In this document: piece after piece, positions 31,639 through 41,884 of the stretch
Layout: each line of letters begins with the position of its first letter
How positions within the stretch are numbered: position 1 is the stretch's first letter
Source: Acanthosepion pharaonis
Lineage: Eukaryota > Mollusca > Cephalopoda > Sepiida > Sepiidae
Direction: 5' to 3'
Assembly: GCA_903632075.3 (NCBI GenBank)
Contig: CAHIKZ030004302.1
Coordinates: 1-64,000, forward strand
DNA length: 64,000 nt
The notes under the pieces: model-generated
The model's input: the letters and a program-made list of their open reading frames with translations, nothing else
The model's database searches: none
What the model was told of the DNA's origin: nothing
Made by a program: the position numbers and the translations under genes

Positions 31639-32270
31639 TATACAGGGTGTACATAAAGTATCTTTACAATTTAAAAAAAAATACTACAAAAGTAAATGAA
31701 CAAAAAATATGGCGAAATTAGTACTAAATGATGAGTGGATATTGAATTTTTGTTAATTAGTTTAATACATCTATATATGGACACCATTATTTGCGCGAAG
31801 CATGTCAATACGGAACTCAATTTCTTGCCATGTTCACTGTAGCATAATCAAAGGTATTGCAGTCTGAGGAGTTAGGTGGCTAGATATAAGGAGTGATGTT
31901 GTTGCAGAAATTGTCTGACAAATATAGCGGCAATGGCACCAGTGACCTTTTGCTTTAGATCAGTAATATTCAGTACCTTTTTCGATACACGATCTCTTTA
32001 ACATAACCCCATAGAAAGTTGTTCTGTAGTTACGATAAGTCTGCTTATCCGATTTATTTAAATAAACTCTGACACACATTGTACCTATTCTTGAAGAGTA
32101 GCCATTTCGTAGCAGTAGCTCTTTTATCAATAGGATACCTGAAATACACAAACCTAACGTGATTAAAAACTTTGATAACTGCTGAGTACATTGGACATTA
32201 ATATATCTTATCAATTGCCTTTCAAATATATTTTGAAATTGTACAGAGACTTTATGGACAACCTGTATAT
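31639..32270 (-). mobile_element. DUF4817/IS630-type element with both terminal repeats
   Basis: The left end ATACAGGGTGTACATAAAGT (31640-) mirrors the right end ACTTTATGGACAACCTGTAT (32250-32269). Each continues as a ACAATTT/AAATTGT pair, about 33 bp in all, next to TA. The inside is the minus-strand C-terminal transposase (ATGCTACAG.GAACATGGCA = MLQ-TWQEIEFRIDMLRANNG) plus LKQ.VTGAIAAI. Most of the gene is deleted. About 60 bp at 31862-31921 is foreign and resembles the Tc1-like gene at 32965. Confidence 0.75.
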
Positions 32271-32494
32271 TGTTTGCTTAGTATTACTTTGCTTTGTTCA
32301 TTTTCTTCTTTTACTTATTGTTAATTGGAAAACTTTATTGAAAGATTTTTTTTATTTTCTCAATTGCACTTAATCATGGCTAATTACTCCACAACAATAA
32401 TCGGATTTAAATAGAAAACGTTTTATTCTTCTGAGAAATATCATATCTAAAACTTCACTTGTGGTACGAATAAGTTAATAATCTGTTTCTTAAT

Positions 32495-33280
32495 ACAGGA
32501 TGCGATATATAAATTGTCACAATTTACATCTTTAATTTCGCACATGGGCGTTTTTTTTTTAAAATTTTGTCGACTGCACAATAAAGCAGGGTCATTTTGG
32601 CGCCATCTGCGATAAGAGAACCATGACGTAATTCACTCAGTCAGAAATTTGGAAACAGCATGCTGTACTGTATGGCATTTCTACAGGAAGCTCCAATACG
32701 AGCACTTCTGTGTGTTTGGGAGTCAATCTAAACAGAGGATTCGGAAAGCGTTGGATGATATATCCAGTCTCCATCATGGTTTTTAGAGTGATGGCGGCGT
32801 TATGCCTCTATTCATCTCCCTATGAGGACTCAGACTCAACACAGAGGCCTACATCAATTGGCTTGAGGTGGCAGTGCTACCTTGGGCCATGAGGTTGGCT
32901 GTTGGAACACCAATAGCAATAGGACTCTACACCAATCAACACAAGCAGAAGAAACCAGACATAGTTGGCAGACAATTTCTGCAACCACTTCACCCCTTAC
33001 ATCTAACCATCTAACTCCTCAGACTGTAAAGCCCTTGATTATTACGTGTTGGGGAAGATAAGCGAGAGACTAACAGAATTCCTTGCAAACCAAAGATGAA
33101 CGGAAGGCAAGTTTTATGTCAGCTTTCACCAATTTAAACAAGGAGAATGTCCAGAAGAGATTCAAGACATTCCGAAGTCGTCTGGAGGTTGTGGTTGAAG
33201 CCAATGGCGATTTTGTTGAATAACTTTACTCTTTAGTATTTCAAGATGATTTTTTTTGTAATTTTGGTAAATATATCTGT
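32495..33280 (+). pseudogene. Tc1-like transposase, highly degraded
   Basis: Begins with a TAATACAGGATGCGATATAT terminus. Frames then give RTQTQHRGLHQ (LRLNTEAYI), RHSWQTISATTSPLTSN/SDNFC..ITPYI, DCKALDYYVLGKISER (PDCNPLDYYVWG), and SAFTNLNKENVQKRFKTFRSRLEVVVEANGDFVE then stop. These are the catalytic third-acid neighbourhood and C-terminus of a Tc1/mariner transposase. Many frameshifts. No matching inverted right end was found. Confidence 0.7.
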
Positions 33281-33735
33281 TAAAATGAGATATCCTTGTT
33301 ATTTTCATTTTTGCGTCATTCAGACGGCAATTTATCCATCACACGCGATATATTTTCGGTATAATTAATTCTACTGCTTTTGAATCTATCCACAGTGTTG
33401 TGGTAGGATCCACCTAATTTGCATCGTGGAGTACCGACCATATAAATATGGTTGGTACCGGGAAGAGAGGAAGGAATCAAGAGATTCAATCCAGAGACTC
33501 TGCCCGACTGCGACTCAGTCAACACATTCTCCAGGAACGTCTTACCAGCAATATACAAAAGACTATATGTAAATATTGTGTACACTTTCTTGTTTCAATA
33601 AATTTTGTTCTAAGTACATTTTGTGTTGCATTATTATTCCATGCATTAGTCAAGTTTCAACACACAGTATCCAGCGAAAGATTTTAATTATGTTCCTTTT
33701 GTCAACAGCCCGATGTCAAGTTGGAGGAAATCTAC
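33281..33735. other. No recognisable feature
   Basis: ORFs of 79-89 codons on both strands at 33316-33687 show no known domain. Confidence 0.45.
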
Positions 33736-33850
33736 TTAATACAGGGTGCGACAGAAATACCTGTCACATATGCCTTTCAGAAATAGCTCTTACTGTTTTA
33801 CCACTCTGTGGGAGGAATTCCTGGGAGGTATATAGGTAGGTATATCTGCC
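33736..33850 (+). mobile_element. Tc1-like terminus fragment
   Basis: TTAATACAGGGTGCGACAGA then CCTGTCACATA resembles the terminus at 32498 in the same orientation. No gene follows. Confidence 0.4.
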
Positions 33851-33889
33851 ATCTTGTAAAAATCTGTCACCAAGATCTCTCAGAATTTA

Positions 33890-34440
33890 GTACAGCCAAT
33901 TATTTTTACAATGATGTTCACTCTGTATAAGGCACAAGAGCCACTTGAGGTAGAAAATTACAGAGTAATTGCAGTTTATGCGGATATGTAGGAAAGAAAA
34001 TGATTAACCCTAGAATTGAACAAGTTACCAGTTACAAGTTATTGGGGAAGCATCCTCTTGGGAATCGGTTCCACATAGTAGTGGTTCGTTTAAGAAACCG
34101 TTAGAGTGGAATTTAGAAATGCCCCCAAATAATACGAAGAGATCGAGAGTGGTTCTGTTCTATGTGCTTTTCATGGTGAATCTTGGCCGTGTAGGTTATG
34201 ACTGTTGGAACTAAAGAATGTGATTCGTTTGAACACTTTCCATGGAAATGTCGATAGAGCAGGTGGAGGACTGTGACGGTTCGTCTGTTTGAAAGAGGTT
34301 GTATGGTGGAATATAATTCATCACCCACAAGGACGTGGAGACGCTTTAGGCTTCTATTGAGACTGGAACGTGAAGAATGCACATATATGCCCAGCAGTAC
34401 TTTATTATCTGCCTGATGTGGCTCTTGCAAATGTTAGAGA
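33890..34440 (-). pseudogene. LINE C-terminal region (Jockey/CR1-like)
   Basis: The 105-codon minus ORF (34113-34430) reads NRSLKRLHVLVGDELYSTIQPLSNRRTVTVLHLLYRHFHGKCSNESHSLVP. After a frame change come TTTMWNRFPRGCFPNNL. This equals the 'IQKRA.RLIGD..L...L..L.HRR.VA.L.LFYRY.HG.CS.EL..LVP ... LWN.LP..CFP' end of the family at 59.5 kb. 5'-truncated. Confidence 0.8.
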
Positions 34441-35233
34441 ATATCAGGAAGATTTCAGTACTTACTGGCTCAGTACAGAGAACCGAGCATCATTCTAGCA
34501 ACTTTCGCGGTGGTTCGTGTGCACGAGGTCCGTTTTAGGTCTAGGTTTATGTCCCAATAGGCGCTCAAGACGCGGGGCCTCACGAAAAGAACATTCGTTC
34601 ATCGCGATTGTTGAAAATTCTCGGTAATAGTTATGGAAAGAGGGAAACAAATGGGGAATTTAAATTTTCGCTTTAGATTTTCGCTCTTAAATTGTTTAGA
34701 TACTGTGACTACAACCGATTTCTTTATTTTTATTAAAAAAAAATGTTACTTCTTTCTTTATTTTGTCTCGATGTCCTCCGGGCCGTTTACCTTCATCCGA
34801 ATGCATCACTTATGAATGTATCGTGACAGATGTCCTATCTATGTCCTGGCTTGCTGTCTGTATTATACACGAAGTCTTATAAACGGATATATTTACGATG
34901 CACGACAAAGATAAAAAAAAAACAGAATATTATAAGGTTTCAAAAAGGTAAATGTATTAAATATCACTTATATAATAAAACTATTTTAAATATTGCTTGT
35001 CGAAAAATTTGAAACCCGCTTTGTTGAATCGTTTGAACATGAAAAAAGAGAACGTTGACACAAAGGAAAAGAAGTGAGTTCCATAATTTTAGAAGAAAGT
35101 TCCCCTTCATGTTTAATTGTAAACAAGACTGTTATTCAGTTCATGTTTGAAAACAGCAAGAATTACAATACCATTCACTTCTTTAGAGTATTCTAGATTT
35201 GACTAGCATTTGACATTCATACTCTCTTTTTAC

Positions 35234-35235
<2 letters not shown>
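34441..35235. other. No recognisable feature
   Basis: AT-rich and gene-free by inspection. Confidence 0.5.

Positions 35236-35325
<90 letters not shown>
35236..35325. repeat. (CA)n-(TA)n compound microsatellite
   Basis: About 26 CA then about 18 TA units, abutting the foldback element. Confidence 0.97.
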
Positions 35326-35328
<3 letters not shown>

Positions 35329-35650
35329 GAAAAATATATACGGAAAAAACAAACAAAAATCCTTATATGCAATTATGCTGTTTTAATGTTAATATGTCAA
35401 CGTCGGACGTTTCGGTCTAATAAACCATCTTCAGGACATATTCATAAACTATAACATTATCAATACAACATGACAAAGACGATGTACATAAGAACAAGAC
35501 TTATCCAAACAGATTCAGTTATCTGTTTGTATAAGTCTTGTTCGTTATATTATTTATATTAACATTAAAACAGCATAATTTTATAAGGATGTTTGTTTGT
35601 TTTTTCCATATTTTTTTTCTTCATGTTTTCGGATCTATATCCATATATTT

Positions 35651-35655
<5 letters not shown>
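35326..35655 (-). mobile_element. Foldback element with hammerhead-like RNA, copy 2
   Basis: Same arms as 2585-2813 (ATATACGGAAAAAACAAACA...CAAAAATCCTTATATG), inverted at 35555-35624, and the same GGATCTATATCCATAT flank. The interior is about 100 bp longer. It contains an extra hairpin (AACAAGACTTAT ... ATAAGTCTTGTT, 35492-35543) not present in copy 1. Confidence 0.75.
35391..35442 (-). ncRNA. Hammerhead-ribozyme-like RNA, perfect stem I
   Basis: Minus strand: AATATGTC (35435-35442), CTGAAGA (35428-35434), extra T, GGTTT...AGACC (35414-35426), GAAA (35410-35413), stem III ACGT/ACGT with a CCG loop, T, GACATATT (35391-35398). The core matches the 2.7-kb copy except in the stem III loop. Preservation of both strands of stem I in two distant copies supports an RNA structure. 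Confidence 0.6.

Positions 35656-35708
<53 letters not shown>
35655..35708. repeat. (TA)n microsatellite
   Basis: About 27 TA units. Confidence 0.97.
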
Positions 35709-35711
<3 letters not shown>

Positions 35712-35749
35712 AGAAATTATTATGAAGATTTGAAATAAGCATAATTAAA

Positions 35750-35880
35750 TAAATCATCGAGTTGAGAAGAATTCTCAAATATTAGGAACTCATCAGCAGT
35801 GCGCATCCATCGAACCCGGGCCATTACGCAAGAGTCATACCAACTCTACGAATGGGCCTCAGTGACGAAGTGGCAACTAA
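35750..35880 (-). mobile_element. tRNA-headed SINE, copy A
   Basis: The minus strand has an A-box region CGTAGAGTTGGTATGAC, a B-box CGGGTTCGATGG (about 35807-35818), then GCACTGCTGATGAG (35790-35802). The remainder of the hammerhead core (stem II and GAAA) is lost. Head-to-head with copy B. Confidence 0.65.
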
Positions 35881-35883
35881 TTA

Positions 35884-36000
35884 GACTCGATACGCACTGC
35901 TGATGAGTCCCAAATATAAGACGAAACGGCTTTCCAGTTCTTTCGGCATTCTGTTGCGAAATCTTCGAGACTCGATGAAGTACTTAATTATGATTATTTT
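35884..36000 (+). mobile_element. SINE body with hammerhead core, copy B
   Basis: Begins CTCGATACGCACTGCTGATG and continues through the ribozyme-like core to TCTTCGAGACTCGATGAAGT and ACTTAATTAT. The 3' part is shared with copy C (36190-36375). The tRNA head is missing and replaced by inverted copy A. Confidence 0.65.
35894..35940 (+). ncRNA. Hammerhead ribozyme motif in SINE, copy B
   Basis: Stem I GCACTG (35894-35899) against CAGTTC (35935-35940), one mismatch. Canonical CTGATGA (35900-35906), stem II GTC...GAC (35907-35922), GAAA (35923-35926). Stem III is damaged here (CGGCTTT where copy C has CGGCCGT). There is no extra base, so the core fits the textbook CUGAUGA-stem-GAAA order exactly. 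Confidence 0.65.
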
Positions 36001-36189
36001 AAATCCTCCTAATAATTTCTATTATTTTTATGTTATTGTTTGAACCGACTAATAATGCTCTGGATGGAGCAGCTTGGGCATAGAAGACGTGGCTCTCGGG
36101 GCACGGTCCGTTAGTTTAGGGAAACTCGGAGGAGTGACACTACGGAATTTGTGAAGAACGGCGTTCTATCAAGTGTAATTAGTTACTTC
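36001..36189. other. No recognisable feature
   Basis: Short unique linker between SINE copies. Confidence 0.4.
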
Positions 36190-36375
36190 TTCATCACTGA
36201 GGCCCGTTGGTATAGTTGGCATGACTCTTGCTTCGTATCGTAATGGTCTGGGGTCGTTTGTTGGTAGCGGATACGCTCTGCTGATGTGTCCCAAAATAGA
36301 ACGAAACGGCCGTCCAGTGCTCTCTGCATTCTGTTGAGGATTCTTCTAGACTCGAGGAGTTACTTAATTATATAT
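36190..36375 (+). mobile_element. tRNA-headed SINE with hammerhead core, copy C
   Basis: Head TGAGGCCCGTTGGTATAGTT then GGCATGACTCTTGC resembles the A-box half of copy A. The B-box is decayed (GGGGTCGTTTG). The body has the hammerhead (36275-36320) and the common end TTCTTCTAGACTCGAGGAGT, TACTTAATTA. This copy holds head and ribozyme in one piece and defines the architecture. Confidence 0.7.
36275..36320 (+). ncRNA. Hammerhead ribozyme motif in SINE, copy C
   Basis: Stem I GCTCTG (36275-36280) against CAGTGC (36315-36320), one mismatch. Core CTGATGT (last A changed, 36281-36287), stem II GTCC.../GAAC (decayed), GAAA (36303-36306), stem III palindrome ACGGCCGT, C36314, i.e. a GTC cleavage triplet. 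Copies B and C are damaged at different places, so together they imply an intact ancestor. Confidence 0.65.
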
Positions 36376-37197
36376 ATACGTCATTTTAAACGTCAAATTT
36401 GTGGATACTCATATTTGAGTAGAGGCTCCGCGTATTTAATAAACCTTATAACATGATATATTTTTGTCTTCATCTACTTGCCTGAATATTCGAGAAATCC
36501 TATAAAAGAAAAATATGTCCGTATTTTTCTTCAATACGATTTTCCAAATATTCAGTCGTGTCGACCAAAGGAATTTAATATAAAGTTTAATAAATAAACG
36601 GAACGTCTGCTCAAATATCCACTAAAATATTTTTAAGGTGATAAAAATCCGTCGATTAATAAATAACGCATTATTCGTTAGATAATGACTATGTTTACGT
36701 CTGCATACGAACATGAGCAGAATCTATAATGAAAATTCCAACAAGAACACTGAAAGTTCGGGTTGAAATAGATTTTTAAATAGATTCACACATTCCCGGT
36801 TTAAATAGGATTCTAGGTTTGCTCAAAGATACAATTTCCACAAAAATGTCGTCTACAAAATTTAATCGTGGAAAACAATTAGCACAAAACTATCAGATCT
36901 CTTCGGCAATATGAAAAAAAATTTCTTCGCGGAATTAAATTTCACTTCATTTCTCCTTATTATTTATTGTCTTGTTGAGAAACAACACAAGTGTGTACAA
37001 AAATTCTGACTATAAAATATTTCCCATATATGCTTCCATTTGCTCAAAAAGACCTATTAATATTTAATAAATAGAATTAGTTTTATTATCAATATTATAA
37101 TATTTCCTGTTATTTTTTACCTCTCCACCTCTGTCAACCATCCTATTATATCTGTATATTATAAGAAGGATACGTGGATAATCTTTATTTTTTATTT

Positions 37198-37200
<3 letters not shown>
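36376..37200. other. No recognisable feature
   Basis: AT-rich. Nothing recognised. Confidence 0.5.

Positions 37201-37246
<46 letters not shown>
37201..37246. repeat. (TA)n microsatellite
   Basis: About 23 TA units. Confidence 0.97.
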
Positions 37247-37247
<1 letters not shown>

Positions 37248-37249
<2 letters not shown>

Positions 37250-37328
37250 AAGAAATATAGTTTTACGGTGTGCTATATTTATGGGATAAAGTGCTAAATA
37301 TCAGAGATAGACCTTATGATATAAATAT

Positions 37329-37372
<44 letters not shown>

Positions 37373-37414
37373 AGCGGCCTGACGATTGCGCCCTGAGTGT
37401 TGACTTCAATGTTC

Positions 37415-37418
<4 letters not shown>
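37248..37418 (+). repeat. TA-bounded repeat family, copy 2 (composite)
   Basis: 37248-37325 matches 14739 onward (GAAGAAATATAGTTTTACGG, GTGCTATATTTATGGGATAA). After an internal TA array (37330-37370) a second piece, CAAGCGGCCTGACGATTGCG and TGTTGACTTCAATGTT, matches 38085-38150. Confidence 0.75.

Positions 37419-37474
<56 letters not shown>
37419..37474. repeat. (TA)n-(TG)n compound microsatellite
   Basis: TA units followed by about 21 TG units. Confidence 0.95.
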
Positions 37475-37476
<2 letters not shown>

Positions 37477-38004
37477 TGGCAAACATTATTAAAGACAACT
37501 GACATTTTGTGTCGATTAATTTTACTGATCACCTTTTCCAAGTTACGGACTTTCCTCTTTCGAGAATGGTCTTTCTTGGACAAGGTGGAAATTTCGTCAG
37601 AAACATTAATAAAGTTGCCGACTCGGAGAATGTTTCCCTATAATTAAATAACACCATCTAACATAGGTTATATCACAACAATAGTCACTCGGGGACTCAC
37701 TTGTCATTTATTCGGCCAGAGTGCCATCAGATAGCACATTAATATGCAGCATAAGTATCGTAGTAACATCAAACAGCTACTCACAAGCAACACAAATATA
37801 CTAGCCAAATAATATACTAAAATGTCTTATGATCTTTGAAGCAACACTTATACAAAAGAAAATGCAAAAAAATTATAAATAAAAGCAATTTTGATGTAAT
37901 GATATCGCGTCCTCAAAGATTTATAAATAAAAAATAAAATGATAAAAATAACATAAAATTATAAGAAAAAACACATCTGGCATTGTCTACATCATAACGG
38001 TAAC
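37475..38004. other. No recognisable feature
   Basis: AT-rich. Nothing recognised. Confidence 0.5.
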
Positions 38005-38221
38005 TATTTGTTTCTACCTACCTGAAGATGACTGAAGAAAGTCGAAAGCTCTGATCATATTTCTTCCGAAATGAACTTCAGGCTAGACGATTGCATCTAG
38101 CATGAAACTACCTGTATCCTCTAAGTGTTGACTTCAATGTTGACTTTTATATTTACACACGCTCTATCTCTAATATTGAGCACTTTATTCCATAAATATA
38201 GCACACCTTAAGAATATATTT

Positions 38222-38222
<1 letters not shown>
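38005..38222 (+). repeat. TA-bounded repeat family, copy 3, with hammerhead-like start
   Basis: Contains the core at 38015-38062, then GACGATTGCATCTAGCATGA, GTGTTGACTTCAATGTTGAC and the inverse of the 14.7-kb start (TCCATAAATATAGCACACCT). Joins a TA array at 38223. Confidence 0.7.
38015..38062 (+). ncRNA. Hammerhead-like core
   Basis: CTGAAGA (38022-38028), extra T, stem II GACT...AGTC (38030-38043), GAAA (38044-38047), AGCT palindrome then C. No convincing stem I partner was found. Same extra-base layout as the cores at 2.7 and 17.4 kb. Confidence 0.4.

Positions 38223-38279
<57 letters not shown>
38223..38279. repeat. (TA)n microsatellite
   Basis: About 28 TA units. Confidence 0.97.
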
Positions 38280-38282
<3 letters not shown>

Positions 38283-38384
38283 TTTTGAATATTTTATTGT
38301 TGGTACAAAACTTAATAACCGCCATAAATAGACAAAATGTATTTTTATTTCCATTCATGATAACAATTAGAATGAAAAAAAAAA

Positions 38385-38455
38385 AAGGAAAAACAAGCTT
38401 GCTAACCGGTTTCGAACCTCGTTCAACAGAGCTAAATCGAGGTTGATAAGCGTAT
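38385..38455 (-). other. tRNA-like fragment
   Basis: The minus strand contains the B-box-like AGGTTCGAAACCGGTTAGC (about 38397-38418). The 5' half does not fold into a tRNA. Probably a SINE head relic. Confidence 0.3.
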
Positions 38456-38559
38456 AATCGTAAATAAAATGATGAACACTATATAGGGGAAAAATCGTTA
38501 AATGGAAATTAATTCGAGGTCCTGGACACAATCCTTCAGTTTACATAATGAAGGTTTCA

Positions 38560-38990
38560 AAGAAGGATTATATATGACCTTGTCGGAGCTAACTTCTCCT
38601 TTAGTTCGTTAACCCTTTCACCAGGAGTCTCTCTTCCCTGGCTATAAATAGTCGCTGAACCTTCGCCTCTTCCTCTCTTTTTCCTCAGGCTTTCAGCCTT
38701 ACCATCTCGCAGATGTGAACGCTCACAGAGAAAGTGTTTCCCAAATACTGGGAACACGCTAAGCACAATACACGTACGTACGAACACTCACCACACACAC
38801 ACACACACACACACATATATAATATTCACACACACACTCTGTCAATTGTAACTTGTAACTTGTACTTGTTGTTAATGTTAATACATATATTTGTATACAT
38901 ATATTTATCGGTCTTGTGTTTGTTTTTCTTTGGCTTCTTTGGACTTAATTAAAGTCCAACTTTCTCATGTAGTTGGACAGGCTAGCAGGA
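38560..38990 (+). promoter_or_regulatory. TATA-containing promoter-like or LTR-like block
   Basis: GGCTATAAATAGTCGC (about 38639) is a good TATA box in a patch of higher GC. It is followed by a CT-rich leader and an internal CA tract (38795-38818). No gene follows. A fragment of an LTR is possible. Confidence 0.3.
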
Positions 38991-39174
38991 AGATCATAAC
39001 CCCACATGTGTTCTTCTACTTCTATCAACAACATCACAGCCACGGTCCACTACAACCTCCAATATTTTCATGTGGTAATTTGAGTGCGGCTTACTGAGGA
39101 CGGAAAACGAGTACACACTAAAATTAATGGCACAATTATGGTTATATAACAGGTGATCACTGTGAGATATTTCC

Positions 39175-39472
39175 ATGACGGTCGTCCTTGAGTATTGAAT
39201 CTAGAGGTTAGCAGTGAATATTTCGGAGACAGTAGGAAAACGTACTTTAGGTTCGCAGTGGATATCACAGCAGAGTGTAGTTCATCCTTCTCCTGGTCGC
39301 CTTTGGTCCTTCCGGTAGACGAAACAAGATGGCCGCCTTTATACACGATGAATACAGTGTTGGGCGGCTTCTGATTGGTCAACCTTTCATTGGTCGATTA
39401 TAAAGGGAAATAAGTCATTCTGACTCGCTCACTAGTTATATTCATATATACCCAAAAAACCGTAACAATCGC
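39175..39472 (-). mobile_element. LTR-like promoter repeat, copy 1 (partner 42783)
   Basis: Read on the minus strand it starts TGTTACGGTTTTTTGGG. It has two CCAAT boxes (GACCAATGAAAGG, GACCAATCAGAAG), GTGTATAAAGGCGGCC as TATA region, then AATATTCACTGCTAACCTCT. Copy 2 at 42783-43108 is colinear and in the same orientation, 3.6 kb away. They could be the two LTRs of one element, but the DNA between them holds only foreign fragments (PLE, LINE) and no matching gag-pol. Confidence 0.6.
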
Positions 39473-40095
39473 TGATGGAAGACCCGTATTTGTTGGCCAG
39501 AATATCTGACAGAGAATACTTAATGTTTCGGATTTTTGTTGGTACATGCTCTTTTATTCATACATCCAGCCTTTGAGTCGTTCTTCGTATGTAGTTCGAA
39601 TCACAACTACATTTAAATGAATAAATCAAAGAAGTATTATGATGATGTTGAAAAACGTCCTTCCGCATAGATGGATGGACAGGTGTGGCAAAAAAAAACC
39701 CCAAGAAACACCAGTGTTAGAAGTAAAGGTTACAATTTCAAACTGCTGAAGGAACCCGTTTAGTGTATCTGTCATTGATGTTAACTAACCAAGGAAGTCA
39801 CAGGTACACTGGACATCTTTGCACTGTAGCCGGCTTAACTTTATTGAATTACGAAATTTTATTCCGAATTACTGAACATTTCCCAACGTATAGGCATTGT
39901 TACATTGAGTAGTAGTAATAAACTTGAGTTCATTATCTCGCTTTGTTTTATAGCAGATCATTAACGCCCTATGATTAGGAGTCTTAATTAAATTTATTTT
40001 ACGTTTTACGAGACAGAGATAGTCCAAACGAGTATACAAAACCGTAAACGTCGGTTTTCGATAAACATAAGTAACAAAACCCGAGATAAGTTCTT
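39473..40095. other. No recognisable feature
   Basis: AT-rich, with no family recognised. Confidence 0.5.
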
Positions 40096-40770
40096 CTAAT
40101 GAAAGAGAAGGGAAGAATTCATTACCTTTTCTTGTGTAAATTTAAGAGCTGGATGAATATTTTTCAGGGACGAAAGAAAAAGGTTCACTTTAGTCTCGTT
40201 ATTGAAGAGACAGAAAGTGTCATGCTCATAACCGTAGTAAACATCACTTCTACTAAATTTGGATAATACACTCTCTTCATGGGATCCTACAAAGATGTTA
40301 GCTAAAATTGGTCCTAAAGGGTAACCCATTGCAATACCACCAATTTCCCTATACATGACACCGTCGAAACTAAATTCAACCGACATTATAGGAAATTTTA
40401 TCAGTTCGACAGTTTCCTCAGATTTAACAGGATCGGGCAACTGCCTACGATATAAGGCATCAGCACATATATCAAAGAGGGACGCAGGTAAAGAGGCTGG
40501 ATATATCATAGGAACACATACATTATTCAGAAAATTCAAATGAATCTTTAATGCAGCACGAATTTTACCGTTTCAAAACAGTAATATGCAATATGGTGGT
40601 AAGCCATTTGGCCACATCATGTTGAGAAGACCCTATCATGGAACAAAAATAGGTCTCAATGGAACCTCAATCTTATGTGTTTTCGGTAAAGCAGTGACAG
40701 GGACGAATAAAACCCGAGGGTCTAATCAAATTAGAAATATCACTGGGAAAAATCCGACTTTTACCCCACT
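40096..40770 (-). pseudogene. Penelope-like element reverse transcriptase fragment
   Basis: The 147-codon ORF contains FDGVMYREIGGIAMGYPLGP, ILANIFVGSHEE and YYGYEHDTFCLFNNE. These match PLE RT motifs 4-5 (Y.Q..GIAMGSPLGP..AN.F...E) and the catalytic Y.RYVDDTF. The VDD has become EHD, so the active site is destroyed. Upstream, in other frames, LPKTHKIEVPLRPI is the PLE N-terminal RT motif. At least two frame changes. The nuclease is not adjacent. The GIY-YIG pieces at 17.6 and 51.7 kb need not be from this copy. Confidence 0.88.
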
Positions 40771-41270
40771 TGACGAGCCTTAATAAATAATGTAGAATTG
40801 AACTTAGTTGGACTATCATATCAGATTTTATTATCCAAGTAAATGTTATCTAAATAATGGTAATGATAATATTAGCTGTTTCTTTATGAGGGAAAATTCT
40901 GCATTTATAGAAAGTGAAGCCAGTAGTAATTCATAAATTTCAGGGAAATAGCTTTCTCAAGTCCCACTAATAATTTTCACTTTTCTTAGTTTTTATGAGG
41001 TCTTCCTTCCTAAACTTTTGTTAAGTGGAACAACAACTACCTCATTATGTTATTCTTTTTGTGTTATCCATTTTAGTTTCTGATGTCGAAAGTTCCCAAG
41101 TGGTGTGGATTGTGTTATTTGGCACAAGCCTTTGTCTGGAATTTTGTAGGGGGCAGTCCACGTGTCTAAAATATATATGGTTCTAGTTAAGCCTGTAATT
41201 CTTTTAACCAAAATTACAGACTATAATTATATTTATATGGTACATATTTAACGTGAATTTCAACATGCCG
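40771..41270. other. No recognisable feature
   Basis: AT-rich. Nothing recognised. Confidence 0.5.
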
Positions 41271-41274
41271 TATC

Positions 41275-41700
41275 TGTTTCATAAGACATATTTACAAGAT
41301 ATTTTTAATAAGCAACTCTATCAAAACTCGATAAATCTCCAGAAACAATTGGCCATCTTGTATCAGGTTGCGCGATATTGGCACCCACTGAATATAAAAA
41401 ACGGCACGATAGAGTGGGCCAGTATCTGCATTGGAAGATCTGCAAGACTTATCGAAAGGCAACTTCATGAAATTGGTATGAACGCTACCCTGGCCCGGTT
41501 ATGGAGATAGGACCTCAAAGATGTGGCGCGTGTAGACATTAACCTTTCCAGTTATTGTTGGGGCCCTCGGATTGATTGGAAAAGATTCCAATATAGTCTC
41601 ATTGTAGGAATCCCTAGTAGACCATGCTTTAAAGAAATACAAAAAAATGTACTCACAAGTACAGCTCACACTTTACGAAGGGCTTTATCTATGTAAAATA
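41275..41700 (+). pseudogene. LINE pol C-terminal tail, copy 1
   Basis: Frames read TIGHLVSGC-like ATCTTGTATCAGGTTGCGCG, then LAPTEY..RHDRVGQYLHWKICK.Y, NWYERYPGP, and after gaps PSRPCFKEIQKN..TSTAHTLRRALSM. This resembles the common non-LTR retrotransposon C-terminus 'TI.HLVSGC..LA..EY..RHD.V...LHW.....Y' ... 'LQK.ALLGTARILR..LS'. The central IDMAVP part is missing here but present in copy 2. Confidence 0.65.
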
Positions 41701-41807
41701 TGTGTGATTTTTTTCAACATTGATTAGTGGCAAATGCTGTTTCTGACCTTAGGTTTCTGGTCGGGACCCGGAATGAAATGTGTATACAACAGAAAAACTA
41801 ACGGAAA

Positions 41808-41832
41808 TAAAACAACAACAACAACAACAACA

Positions 41833-41876
<44 letters not shown>
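41808..41876. repeat. (AAC)n-(AAT)n microsatellite
   Basis: A trinucleotide array between the two LINE tails. The poly-Tyr/poly-Ile ORFs are artefacts. Confidence 0.95.
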
Positions 41877-41877
<1 letters not shown>

Positions 41878-41884
41878 GGACTTT

